From assembly GCA_038501625.1 (NCBI GenBank), contig JAZAYU010000010.1, forward strand, positions 6,841,380 to 6,905,379: a stretch of 64,000 nt of DNA. Direction: 5' to 3'. A program made the translations under genes and the position numbers. The notes under the pieces are model-generated. The model saw only the letters and a list, made by a program, of their open reading frames with translations, was not told the DNA's origin and searched no databases. Below, piece by piece: positions 1-10,784 of this stretch (positions within the stretch are counted from its first letter, which is position 1; the number at the start of each line of letters is the position of its first letter). This DNA is from Corbicula japonica. Its lineage: Eukaryota > Mollusca > Bivalvia > Venerida > Cyrenidae.

Positions 1-3
1 CAC

Positions 4-213
4 ATGCAGTATGCATTTGTTTTATACATACCTAAAAAAGATTATTCTAAGCAATCAAATGAAGTAATATCACAGAGAAGTAAACTTGAAAGAAAATCCG
101 TTGAAAAAGTGTTTAAACGGAATAAATCCAAAATAAATGAAACTCTGAAACGGTATAATGATATATGTAAACCATCACAAAAACATGCCTTAAACCCCGA
201 ATTGCAATTATAA
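4..213 (+). CDS. Possible 3'-terminal exon of an upstream gene, unrecognised
   Basis: The frame is open from the left edge of the window and stops at 213. The peptide is strongly charged (many Lys, Arg and Glu, with stretches such as SQRSKLERKSVEKVFKRNK) and looks more protein-like than random AT-rich frames. An AATAAA lies at 324-329, about 110 bp after the stop, as expected for a short 3' UTR. I do not recognise the family. It may be the end of an upstream gene, a transposon remnant, or chance. It does not resemble any part of a DEG/ENaC channel, so it is probably not an exon of the gene that follows. Confidence 0.3.
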   Translation: MQYAFVLYIPKKDYSKQSNEVISQRSKLERKSVEKVFKRNKSKINETLKRYNDICKPSQKHALNPELQL

Positions 214-1253
214 ATATAAAACAAAATCTTATGTTACTCATCAAATCAATTTCTCAACTAATTTTGTCAATGTTTCATATTAATATTTAAAATATTCCAT
301 TTTAAAGTTGAAAAATATTTTTGAATAAAGAAAGGAATCACATCTTTTAAACTTGCATAGTCACAATGTTTATAACGTGGCTTATACAAATCAGATGCAA
401 TTTATTGTGATAATACAAAGAGATTTTACAATTAGATTTTGGACAATGCAAAACATATTAAGACAACGTCAAATACAATTTACAAAATCTAGAAATAGAG
501 TTTTTCCACATTAGAACATTTTGACAATATAGGCTTAATACTTTTGTCAATAGAATATTAAATCAAGTTCTAGAATAAAAAAAATCTCGCATTTGACTTA
601 GCAGAGATAACTTGGAAAATAAAAACAAAAGGTTATTGAGGGTTGTGGGAAGAACCCCCAGACAGCAAAAGTTGGCTGAGTCTTCGGCAATAAAACTTAT
701 TTTGTCAAACTACAGTGCTCCTCGTATAATAACAGATAATAAACTTACAAAATATATTTATTAAAACTTATTCAAAACGACAAGCAAAAACAGAAGGCAG
801 TCACTACTGCATCAATGTATTTCCCACATATTTTTATGGTGATTTATTCATAAATTAAACAAAATAATTGGCAATGTAAATAGCTAGGCCTAAAAAATTC
901 CTTAAATTCTATTTTCATCCAATGACAAAAAGTAAGCAACACAAACCACCAATTTAAGTGCCGACGATATCATACTAATAACAAGGTACTTTTGTCTAAC
1001 ACATCTATACAATATGAGCTATTTGTAAAGGTGTGTTTGCCTTAAATTTTCTCGTCATGTAAACAAGAAGAAAAAATATAAAAATGTTGATTTCTCCCTT
1101 CATATTTGAAAGTTCTTTTAAAGGACATGACTTTTATGTTTATGTTTTAAATCATTTGAGAAAGTGTTAACATTAACATCAACAAACGTTATAGGGTACA
1201 TTATTTGTTACCTTCAAAATCAAGATCGTATGTGAATTCTTTGCTGTTTTCAG
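214..1253. other. Gene-free stretch left of the first recognised channel exon
   Basis: AT-rich sequence with an AATAAA at 324-329 and no coding stretch with acceptable splice sites that I can find. The acceptor TGTTTTCAG of the first recognisable DEG/ENaC exon ends at 1253, so at least the right part of this stretch is probably intron. Confidence 0.5.
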
Positions 1254-1343
1254 GTACGTATTTCAAGACTTGGAGAGCCTCATGGAAATTGTATAGAGGG
1301 AGAAGAGTTCGAACGAAAATACAACAAACGATACAGCATAGCT
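1254..1343 (+). CDS. DEG/ENaC exon a (first visible)
   Basis: Thirty codons, phase 0 at both ends, between acceptor TGTTTTCAG and donor GTAAGTG. It carries GEPHGNC and ends YSIA, the family's lead-in to the cysteine-rich extracellular domain. Confidence 0.9.
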
Positions 1344-4300
1344 GTAAGTGTTCGTAATTTCATTCCGTCTTGCAATCCAGAATGAAATGTTTAAACTTTA
1401 AATCATTTACTTTATAACTTTTTCGGTACACAATTGTATGAAGTTTATATGTTTCAAAGATGTTTGATCATCGCGGTAATAACATAGCAACAAAATTAAA
1501 CGGGATCTGATGTTTGTTTTGTTAAATGACTACAATAAATTATCAATGCAATGATCATTAAAACTTCTCTCATTGAAACTTCTCTCAGTTATTTAGTGAC
1601 TTCTAACACATTCCCACATGCATTGCATTGAGCCGACCGTGAAAAAGTACTCAAAATATCACCGCTACGAGTCTGTTTCCCTTGCATGACGTAATTTATC
1701 TTTCTTTCACATCATGGATCAGTCCTTTGACGAGCTGACTTATCGAAGTAGAGCCAACCGTTTTAGAAATTTGTGTTTGAATTGAAAAAAATAGCGACCG
1801 GTGATAGATCGCATGAATGTCGCGGAATATCGTTCTGATGTTTAGACATATATTAAGAGGGTCGTATAGTTGCGCATCTGAACCCAGCCCCGTGATAAAT
1901 CATGTGATTTCTCACCAGAGACTTTTTTTATTTTAGAAATAACTTAACGATTACTGCTTCATTTAAAATACTTCAAATTAAAAGTAAAATAACGATTACC
2001 ATCAGTCATTTTAATAACTTTTAATTAGTAAGTTTATTAGTGAAGCTGCTTCTAATATTCGTTAAACGACCGTTAAGGCCCGAGTCAAAATTTTAAAATA
2101 AAGGAAAGAAGAATTATTTTTCTTTTAATCAGGTATTACACATTTTTGTATGATTTTTTAGTGAAAGCACGTTAAAGTACCTTTACTGTAACTGTCCCGA
2201 TAATCGATTACATACGAGGGTTGTCGCAGAAGTTAAAGGACTAACACTGTAGATTAAAGATTTCTTATAGTAGACAAAAAATAAAAACACTGTTAAATAG
2301 AATAAAATCTTCCTTATCAATATGTAAAATTTCGGAAACATACATAGAACAGGAATTAAAAAATAAACACACAATCAACACACATAACGGTGATCTGGCG
2401 CACAAACGAGCGTCATTTAACGTCACACAAGACGTCATCATCTAAACCTTCTCAATATAGTCACCTTCCGTAGCAACACACTTCCTGTGGCGTGAGATCC
2501 ATTTCTGGAATATGTCATCATAAAACTCTGGATCGAATGTAGACACAATCTTCAACGTTTCTGCCATGACCTCCTCGCCGCTGTGGCTGCCTCGTAATTG
2601 CGACTTCACCTCCGGGAACACACGGAAGTCCATGGGCGCCAAGTCAGGACTGTAGGGTGGGTGGCTCAGACGCTGGAATCCAAGGACGTCGATCTCCAAC
2701 TGGGTGGAACTCGCTGTGTGCGGAGGGGCATTGTCCTGGTGGAGAATCATGTCCGACAGCTCAAGGCCCGGTCGCTTCTTCCGGAGCGCGTGGAAAAGAT
2801 CACGGCGTAGGAGCTTAAATTAAAAAAAATATTTGATTTTATTTTAAGATTTTAGTGTTTTTTTTAAAGAAAACAATTTATTGTATTTTTAAAAAAAACA
2901 ATTTATTGTATTTTTTAACATTTAATTTTGTTAAAAATATTACTTTCGAATAGTAAGCTGCATTGATGGTCTGTCCCTCTGGTACACGATGAATCAGGAT
3001 CATTCCATGTCGGTCCATAAAGAACACAAACATGTGCTTTCCTCCGGACCTCGATACTTTGGCTTTCTTGGGTGGCGGTGTTGCGGGCGTCTTCCACACG
3101 GACGAGTCAGCCTTGGTTTCTGGGTCATAATGCCAGAGCCAGGTTTCGTCCTGCGTGATGATCCGGTCCAGGAAACGATCACCTTCTTCATCACAACGCG
3201 TGAGAAATTCCATGGACGACGTCACGCGCTGTGCCTTTTGGACGTCCGTCAGCAGCCGCGGGACCCATCTTGCGCACACCTTTCGCATGTTGAGATCATG
3301 AAGAACTCGTAGCACAGTGTCCTTAGAGGAGTCCATGTCTGCCGCTAATGTCCGTACTGTGAACCTGCGGTCCATAGCGATCCGGTCCTTCACCTTCTGT
3401 ACAAGTGATATTCGCTTGGTCGCCGGTCTTCCACTGCGCGCCTCATCCTCTACAGACTCCCGACCTTCCCGGAACTCCTTATGCCATCGGAACACTAATG
3501 ACCGGCAGCACTTGTATTTACCGGCATTTTGCACTTCTTTAAATGTTTGAGTTGGCGTTTTCCCGAGTGCCTGGCAAAACTGTATAACCGCACGCAGTTT
3601 CACATCACCAGTGGACGTCATGACGTTTTCGCTTGGAGAACAGTGTCTTGATGAAAAACGTTGTAACTGAGTTACTGCAGATGTTACGACGACCAAACTT
3701 ACAGGAAATGACGTTATAACGTCACGTGTAAAGCAGACGATATTTCGCGCCATTGTCACTTTATTTGCCTGATCAACGGTATGGTTAAAAAGAGTATGTT
3801 CTGTTTAACGCAAACGTTAATATGGCGTGCGCCGCTCGTCGCTTAGGTTGCTATGGAAACACTTGAGTACCGAGTAGTCGTTATGCATATTCCAATTTTT
3901 ACATTATATTTGTGTTGCATATGCGCCGGCGTTTATTATTGTAAAAGTATTCTATAAAATGGCAAAAAATAAACTTGTTATGAAGAAAGTCATTTAACTT
4001 CTGCGACAACCCTCGTACAATAATAAAACTCATTTTAATTATAATTATTGCACTTCTTATCATTCTGAAATTTTACTGGCAGAAAAGCGGAAAGAGTTAA
4101 CTTTATTTATAATGACTTGAAAATATACTAGCCCAAATTTCTAAACCGCCACCTAATATAAGGGGAATTTTCTTAGTCGTCTTGTAAGCTTTTCTTAAGA
4201 AAATTGGGATGTAGAATAAAGAATATAAGACACACACGCATCATTATGTTTTAATAAAATAATTAAACTGATATGTATGTGACTTATATTCATTATTCTT

Positions 4301-7300
4301 CATCCCAATTTTCTTTAGAATAGCTTACAAGACGACTTAGAAAATTCCACTTATATTAGGTGGCGGTTTAGAAATTTGGGCTAGGTTATATGAAATTTTT
4401 TTTCAGGCATGCTATGAGTTTTGCCGGATACAAAAAACGGTCAAGGAATGTAATTGTATACCCCCGGAAGCACCAGACGGTGTTGGCATGGATTTCAGTG
4501 GCATACATGTCTGTAATTCTACTGACAGAGAAGGTAGGATGTTATTTGCAAATTAAATTAAAGTTATGTATACAATCTTACTCATCAGGTTCTCATTATG
4601 TCTCCCACCACGTAGTGGTGTGGGAGACATTTTGATTTGCTCCTGTCTGTCCGTCTGTCTGTCCGTCTGTCCGTCTGTCTGTCACACTTGTCCGCTCTCT
4701 AAGTCAAACAGTTTTCATCGGATCATCACCAAACTTCATCAAAATGTTAGTGGCCATAATATCTCGATCAAGTTCGATAACCAGCCATATTGCCCAAGGA
4801 ATCTCAGAATTATGGCCCTTGAATTATCAAAAATAAGTTGTTTGAGGCTTGTCCACTCTGTAACTTGAACAGTTATCATCTGATCTTCACCATACTTTAT
4901 GAAAATGTTTGTGGCCATAATATCTCGGCCAAGTTCGATAAACAGCCGTATTGCCCCAGTCATGTCGGATTTATGGCCCTTGAATTATCCAAAATTGGCT
5001 GTTTAAGCCTTGTCTGCTATGTAACTGAAATATTCATCAACTGATTTTCAATAAACATTATGATAATGTGTGTGGCCTTAATATCTTGGCCAAGTTCGAA
5101 AACCAGCCACTTTGCACCAGGCATATCAGATTTATGGCCCTTTGATTTATCCGAAATTAGCCTTTTAAACATGTCACTAACCTGGTTCATCTCTCAAAGT
5201 CAGATAGTTTTCATTGTATCTTCACCAAAGTTTATCAAAATGTTGATGGCTATAATATCTTAACCAGGCTATAAAGAGTTGCTTCAAAATTCAGAAACAG
5301 CAGCAAACATTGTTGTTGGTGATTTCAATGTAAACATTGTTTGTGACAAAAATAATCTCCTCCATAAAGAAATGGCTGCTTTGAATTATAAACAACTTAT
5401 AACACAGCCTACTACAGCTGGCAGGACCATTATTGACCATATCTATGTGAACAATGTAGAATGTGTATCCAGTGGAGTAATACCAACATACTATAGCTAT
5501 CATGACATTACATACATTGCATTATGAGAAAGTACTGTGCTAAGCAGCTATAAAGGTATTTCTTACACTGTTTAAGTTTTCATTTTACAATATCTGTTCC
5601 ATACTCATGATTTGGTTCTTCTCTCATTTTCTGCTATTTTTATTATATGATGTTCACCAAATGCTATAATTATCTGTGTAATAAAAAAACAGCCGCTTTG
5701 ACCCCGGCACATAAGACTTATGGCCCATTTATTTATTTACAATTGGCCTTGATAGCCTTGTACACTCACTCTCATGGTCTTTTTTCAGTGCATCTTCACT
5801 GATATATCAAAATGTTAATGACAACAAGTTTGACAACCAGCCACATTGACCCTGGCACTTCAGGATTATGGCCCATCAGAAATTGAAACTTATGTTTTTC
5901 CTGATCCTCCAAAAATTTGTGACATTGTTTATGACTAATATTGCACAGAACTTCCGTATGCCCTTTTAATAAATTGCCATCTTTATATTCACTTCACCAG
6001 TTTTATCCTGTGCATCATCAAAGATGATGCCTTTGTGGGAGACATGTGCTTTTCCCAAAAGCAGTTCTAGTTTTTGTTAATTTTTTGTGATGTCTATTTT
6101 CAAATTTGTCATTTAACCATGCTAACTTTCCTCTTCACTTTTCGGCTGTGTGGGTTGAATTCGTCTTCTGAATTTGGTCAATCCTGATATGCATTTTTTA
6201 CCTTTTTGCCAAGAAAATTATTTCGACCTTGTTGGAAATAGAGTTTCTCAAAGACGAAATATATACTGAATGCAAAGATACAAGTTTCTTGTTAAAACGT
6301 AAACCGTCCGTTAACCTTCATCAGAATCATAAACTATAACTTAGAACTAGGTGTCTTAGACCATCGGCTATTGCCGAGAATTTCCGATCTATCTAACTTG
6401 TGTGTCGATTCGTTTTCTTGCAGACAAAACATGTGTACGGAGAATCGACATTATGTTTGATGATGGTGAAGTGGCATGCGATTGTCGACAGCCCTGCAGG
6501 TAGTTCTTAGACTATATATTGAATGTTTGTTTGAGGACGTGAGAGAAACTTCTGTAATGGTCATGATTGTTACCTTCGCAATAACCTTTCCGCTTCTCTT
6601 TCATGTTGATCGTGATGAATTATTTTTCAATCACACTAAGTATTGGGCCACTTTATATTGGGATAACCTTTTTTTCTTTAAATTAATTAATTTTTCGTCC
6701 CTATATTTTGGGACATTTAGGATCGGTATTTTTCGGTATCTGATGATTAGGGACACTTTCAAAAACAGTATCTAAATATCTGCTTCAATGCAAATGTCCA
6801 TCCTCAAAGTGGAGTATGAATTTGACATTCATCAAGACACGTTCAATGTGTTGGAGGAAAGTCTAGAAATTTAAGCGTCTTACTCCTGATCCGATGGTCA
6901 CTAGTTCTAACCTGACAAGAGTTGAGATTATTGTGCAAATTTATATCAACATAAAACGATTAAGTACTTTAATGTATCCGAAGAAGCTGTCCTGGGTGCT
7001 TGAAAAATAATACTTGTAAGGAAAGTTAAATATAAGAAATCTGTCATTTCTATGACTATTGAAATCAGATAATGTGTAATTTAAAAAGTAGTTTTAGATA
7101 ACCGCTTTCACGTCTCACAGCCAAAACGCTGAAATTTTGTGATATCAATGCGATAATGTTGCGTATGATGTTCCAATTTTCAGTATAACCCCACCCACAT
7201 TCGTCTCCCGTTATGACTTGAAGCAAAAGGTTTTTAAGTGCGGGCATACGTTTCGAAATGTAAATCCTTTTTACCAAAGAAAATAGATTTTATAATTATT

Positions 7301-10300
7301 TAATTTTTGATGGCTAGTTTTTATATCAAGCATTTATAATGATTCATTCCTTGTTCTATTGTATTGTAAGGTTAAATGTCAAAACAAAAACTTCGCAGAC
7401 TTGTAATCGGCAGCCTGGAAACGACATGATAGGTTAATATCACTTTAAAGTTTACATTCAAAGTTGCAATAAACATGTCAGAATGGCAGCGACATTAAAA
7501 AAACCGAGCGATTGTATGGTAATAGACGTGTATCTCTTAAGTGGTACTTATTTTGGCAGATATTTTATCAGATCGATCCACAAAACTACAAAATTGTCTT
7601 CAAACAAAATAAATAGATCAACTGTTCAGTAAAAGATGTTAAAATGGTTTGACGTTATTTTATTTTAGTGAAAACGCTTATCAGACAACGTTGTCGTCAA
7701 CATACTGGCCTACAGATGACTATTTGGTAATAAGGTTTTCTTTTTCTGTCTTTTGTTTTGTTTAAAAGTAATGGGACAAAGGACATTGTCATTACACTCT
7801 AATACCCACAAGTAACTACAATGTAATACCCTAAGAGTCCTGCCTAAAATACGTTGGTGCATACGTTATGTTTGAGTCACATAAAAGAATAGATGTTTAT
7901 ACGTAAAAATTAATATGTTTTGTTTTCGCCGTATTGTTGTATTGTCGCACAAACAAGCCATTACCACCCATAATAATAGGTATTTTACTGTAAATTTCTT
8001 TAAAAGTAGACGATAAGAACCGCAGATGCATAATTAATAGAAAATATTTAAATTTTAAAAGTTTCTTTTCATTAAAACATTGAATATATTAAAGTTAAAC
8101 ACATTGCTTTAAATTAACATCTTGATGTGACTATCTAAAATCTAACATTTACTTTATTGCGTTGAAATGCCCACTTTTAGATAAAACAATATTGATTTTT
8201 CATTTATCTGAATTTCTGTTAATTACATGTATGCATAAAATGAGCAAAACTATACAAGTTTTTAAACATATGTATAGCGTTGATCAATACTGTGATGAAA
8301 TAGTACAATGTAATATATTAATTATAATAATATAATAATTTTATTATTTTATTTGAGGATGTTCTTGTGACAGAGATGTGTGAGACAAACAAAAGCGCGG
8401 ACATTTGGTCTGAATTCTGTAGAGATGTTGATCAGTTAGATTATTGGGAACTGGACAGGTATTATAGCTGATACATAATGCTAGACAAAATAAGAACATG
8501 AAACATTTCAAATTACCTGAACCGAAAGCTCAGATAAATGAATGGACCAGCATGTCCCTCATCCGTCGTCCGGTGTCAACGTTTGTTTGGTTAAGTGAAA
8601 AAGGTCAGAGTGTTGACCTGATTGCCATCAAACTTTCACAGAACGTTTGTCTTGAAGTGATATTTGTCTCTGCTACAATAATGAGTTTGTATTTTTTACT
8701 TAATTTATAAATAGTTAATAAAATACTCAGAGAATCCTGAAGTGGTATGAAGTTAGTATTTTTATCGGTTAACCCTATAACATAGCGCTCCTTTGTCCAT
8801 TGTATAGTATTTATGCCGTACGTCGGACTAATTTTAAGGCAGTGGCAAAAGAGGTTCAATTTTGCGTGCAGACAAGAGCCATCATGGTCCCTATTGTGGG
8901 TTGCGTACATATTCCCTTTGCATAGGATAAGGCCAATATTCAAATGTAATTACAAAACAATTGTGACCTACAGGTCATTCTTTACTCGAAAGGCCTTATA
9001 TTTTTGGTTCCCTCGAACTGTATCGTGAACCATAAAGATAGGGGAGACTTTTTAAAACAAAACCGAGATGAAAGGAATCTGATTTGTAAAACTGATCCGT
9101 AACCATTTTAAATCGTCAGCCACATTGTTGCCATTGCTAGATATGCGTGTACAATTGTCCATTAACAAAATGTTCTTTTTTTATATTCCAGACTTCGGTA
9201 TAATTTTTTGCGAGTGTTGATCTATTTTGAAGATTTGAATTATGAAACCATAACTGAGGAACCACTGTATGAGGTAACCCTTCAGTTCTTAAAATATAAA
9301 CAAAATATTGAGAAAAAATGTAAGTACACGACTTTTTAATGGCTGTTGAAAAAGCTATGTTGACGACAAAGCGAACGAAGGTGGTAAAACGAGCGTGCCC
9401 GTCAATGTCACAAGACCATGTGCGCAAACCAGTTGTTTTTGTGCGGCTTTTAAGTAGCCGGAAGACATGTTTGACGGCAATTTGAATAGATGGAAAAGAT
9501 CTTTAAAAGTGACCGAACACAATAAATATCAAAATAATGCCTGCTAAATGGCTTTCAAAGTTCCTTTTTCATCTATTTTATTCAATGCTTATTTCAACAG
9601 AACGTTTGTAAAAAGGTCAGTTTGCGTTAAAATATTTAAAGTTGGGGAATGTGTTATGCAGGGCTTTTTTCACCATTTTGGGAATATGACCCATACCCAT
9701 GGAATTGGGAAATTTATCGTCGTTTTGCCAGAAATTAGTATTGGGCAATAAGAAGTGTTACTGTTATCTGCTGTTTTTTTAATCATTGCCATCCATATTT
9801 AATATTGTCAATAATTCCTAGCTTAAAGAGCAAAAGATGCAGTGCTGATGCTGTTGTTTTTCATCAGAAATGTTTGTTTTGAATTTTTCTTCTCAAATTG
9901 GGAAAAAAGTATATGTTTTGCCATTGGGAACATGACCGATTAACGGCTATAAAATCAACTGAAAAAAGCCCTGGTTATGTTGACCGATATCAAGTACTTA
10001 GGTTAATGTCTGTTTCAACGGGTAGACCTTTGATCGGTGCTTTTTATCTAGTCATGCTATCAGTATATAATGACCAAACGTATTTCGCTGAAAAGAAGAA
10101 CATATACAAATATTCACAAAATTCTAGTTTCAAGGCAGTATCAAATACGAATATTTCAGAGTGTGCGCTTCCTGTCGGACATAGGTGGCGCTATGGGGCT
10201 GTTTATGGGAGCGTCTGTGCTCAGCTTTGTGGAGATAATGCAGCTCATCCTCGAGATCTTTTTGTACTTCAAACGCAAATACCAAACAGGCAGTATACAC

Positions 10301-10360
10301 ACGACCGAGGTGATGGACCTCACATCTGTCAATACCAACGTAAAAATAAAAGACTTTTAA
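1254..10360 (+). CDS. DEG/ENaC-family sodium channel, C-terminal part (7 exons, 5' end outside the window)
   Basis: Joining 1254-1343, 4407-4533, 6424-6499, 7669-7726, 8358-8458, 9192-9273 and 10160-10360 gives 735 bases, 244 residues plus TAA, with no internal stop. All donors are GT and all acceptors AG, and phases agree at each junction. In order the product shows the family's GEPHGNC segment, a conserved tyrosine (YSIA) before the extracellular cysteine-rich domain (ACYEFC, CNC, KTC, CDCRQPC), the post-cysteine SSTYWP stretch, VLIYFEDLNYETI before the second membrane helix, then GGAMGLFMGASVLSFVE with the G-A-S selectivity filter. The family forms trimeric, usually amiloride-sensitive Na+ channels gated by peptides, acid or mechanical force. 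The ligand cannot be predicted here. The first membrane helix, finger and thumb N-terminal parts lie to the left. The cytoplasmic tail is short and ends NVKIKDF. Confidence 0.93.
2442..3621 (-). pseudogene. mariner transposase, broken by an AT-rich insertion
   Basis: The likely start is the ATG at 3621 (MTSTGDVKLRAVIQF), although the frame is open upstream to 3759. The N-terminal half has the paired helix-turn-helix DNA-binding region and a GRP motif (SGRPATKR). The first catalytic aspartate is in TQDETW and the frame runs to AAYYSKV. The second half holds HQDNAPPH and YSPDLAPMDF; 34 residues separate aspartates two and three, the DD34D signature. Between the halves, at about 2812-2941, roughly 130 bp of nearly pure A/T with a repeated AACAATTTATTGTATTTTT breaks the frame. 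All three catalytic aspartates survive, but this copy cannot make an intact transposase. No other frameshift is obvious. Confidence 0.93.
2812..2941. repeat. AT-rich insertion inside the mariner transposase
   Basis: Almost pure A/T sequence lying between two stretches that are continuous in other mariner transposases. It contains a direct repeat of AACAATTTATTGTATTTTT. Exact borders and origin are unclear. Confidence 0.7.
4128..4384. mobile_element. Palindromic MITE in channel intron, adjoining the exon b acceptor
   Basis: About 257 bp with long inverted arms: CTAGCCCAAATTTCTAAACC at the left is the reverse complement of the right end, and similarity continues for more than 100 bp per arm. 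There is no open frame. The right end is 22 bp before exon b. Confidence 0.88.
4407..4533 (+). CDS. DEG/ENaC exon b (cysteine-rich domain)
   Basis: 127 bp between acceptor TTTTTTTTCAG and donor GTAGGAT, leaving one base of a codon. It contains ACYEFC, then CNC, then VCNS, the spacing expected of the channel's extracellular cysteine-rich domain. Confidence 0.92.
4645..4683. repeat. GTCT/GTCC microsatellite
   Basis: Alternating GTCTGTCC and GTCTGTCT units at the head of the tandem repeat block. Confidence 0.9.
5279..5527 (+). pseudogene. Fragment of a LINE-type endonuclease (EEP fold)
   Basis: The frame reads VVGDFNVNI, then IDHIYVN, then a terminal SGVIPTYYSYHDITYIAL. These match the last three motifs of the apurinic-type endonuclease domain of non-LTR retrotransposons (GDFN, DHI and SDH). 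The final catalytic motif is altered: SYH where the family has SDH. The front of the domain and the reverse transcriptase are absent, so this is an inactive piece. It lies between units of the tandem repeat block, which resumes near 5690. Confidence 0.75.
6424..6499 (+). CDS. DEG/ENaC exon c
   Basis: 76 bp between TTCTTGCAG and GTAGTTC. It completes a GAC codon from exon b and encodes KTC ending in CDCRQPC, the characteristic C-x-C-x-x-x-C end of the family's cysteine pattern. Confidence 0.92.
7065..7277 (-). pseudogene. Possible remnant of a second mariner-like transposase
   Basis: The short - strand frame contains LLLQVITGDECGWGYTEN, which resembles the segment around the first catalytic aspartate of mariner transposases (ITGDE then an aromatic residue). 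Nothing else of the protein is recognisable and no inverted ends were seen. The match could be chance. Confidence 0.35.
7669..7726 (+). CDS. DEG/ENaC exon d
   Basis: 58 bp between TTTTATTTTAG and GTAATAAG. It encodes SENAYQTTLSSTYWP, the conserved stretch after the cysteine domain where the family keeps a Ser-x-x-x-Trp-Pro pattern, and ends in phase 0. Confidence 0.92.
8358..8458 (+). CDS. DEG/ENaC exon e
   Basis: 101 bp, phase 0 in and two bases out. It encodes a polar stretch beginning DVLVTEMCETN, the variable segment before the second membrane helix. The acceptor is the less common TTTGAG; the frame and the phases on both sides support it. Confidence 0.82.
9192..9273 (+). CDS. DEG/ENaC exon f
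   Basis: 82 bp between TATATTCCAG and GTAACCC. It encodes NFLRVLIYFEDLNYETITEE, the family's pattern of a short beta strand (V-x-I/V-Y-F) followed by LNYETI just before the second membrane helix. Confidence 0.93.
9541..9600 (+). repeat. Repeat family A, partial copy
   Basis: ATGGCTTTCAAAGTTCC followed by TTTTTCATCTATTTTATT matches the ends of the copies at 10785-10965 and 58428-58635. Confidence 0.65.
10160..10360 (+). CDS. DEG/ENaC exon g (last exon, second membrane helix and tail)
   Basis: 67 codons including TAA. FLSDIGGAMGLF leads into GASVLSFVEIMQLILEIF, containing the Gly-Ala-Ser selectivity filter and the pore helix, then a basic FKRKY and a 26-residue tail. Acceptor ATATTTCAG at 10159 gives the usual family spacing YE-SVRFLSDIGG. 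A second in-frame acceptor at 10138 would add seven residues. Confidence 0.93.
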   Translation, partial: SVRFLSDIGGAMGLFMGASVLSFVEIMQLILEIFLYFKRKYQTGSIHTTEVMDLTSVNTNVKIKDF

Positions 10361-10784
10361 CAAGATAAAGTGTTGTAAGGTGAAGGAGTGAAGTAAAGAA
10401 AATGGGTCATTAGCATTAGTTACTGCTTGTTTCTTAATTTAACAACAGGCGTTCCACTTTTATACAACTTTTGCCATTATATTTCACTTTACTTTTTTCA
10501 CGGTCATGTTCCATTTACATGCATTCTGTAATCTTATTTCATTCAAATAATTTTTAATGAAATACATCATGATTTTATATAAGAAGCTTTACTGAAATTA
10601 TCCAAAAGTGCTGCTAAATGTATTTTATGTTTAACATTCTGATATTATTTTCGGTTCTCTTATTTCAGCTTTTTATATTCATTGTAAACTTTGTCGACAT
10701 GTATTAAAAGACCGTTTCATGTGCCTTCGTGGGCTTATTTTGGAAACACCGCCATGAAGGTTCCATGTCCACCGCCGTATGCAC

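Larger units (their letters stand above)
2215..4015 (-). mobile_element. mariner (Tc1/mariner, DD34D) transposon, interrupted copy
   Basis: The element is 1801 bp, flanked by TA on both sides (2213-2214 and 4016-4017), the target duplication of this superfamily. The inverted ends start CGAGGGTTGTCGCAGAAG and match over 28 bp with one mismatch. The - strand encodes a mariner transposase. It sits in the intron between channel exons a and b, in the opposite orientation to the gene. Confidence 0.96.
4600..6070. repeat. Dispersed repeat block with tandem units of about 160 bp in a channel intron
   Basis: The block opens with a hairpin of CTCCCACCAC and GTGGTGTGGGAG at 4601-4627, then a GTCT/GTCC microsatellite, then diverged tandem units of about 160 bp. 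Recurring words are TCAAAATGTT, TGGCCATAATATCT, CAAGTTCGATAACCAGCC and TTATGGCCCTT. Unit starts are near 4711, 4871, 5031 and 5207, with further units near 5690-5900. It closes with GTGGGAGACATGTG near 6050. The layout is that of a dispersed mollusc-type repeat (inference). Confidence 0.75.

Noticed and set aside
2878..3759. Upstream extension of the mariner transposase to ATG 3759
   Set aside because: The extra 46 residues are not part of the usual mariner protein; MTSTGDVKLR at 3621 fits the family start.
10139..10159. Use of the earlier acceptor GGCAG for the last channel exon
   Set aside because: In frame, but it adds seven residues in front of the membrane helix that family members lack; the pyrimidine-rich TATTTCAG gives the usual spacing.
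9898..10368. 156-codon + frame overlapping the last channel exon
   Set aside because: It runs in another frame through the exon that clearly encodes the second membrane helix; its content is low-complexity and has no motif.
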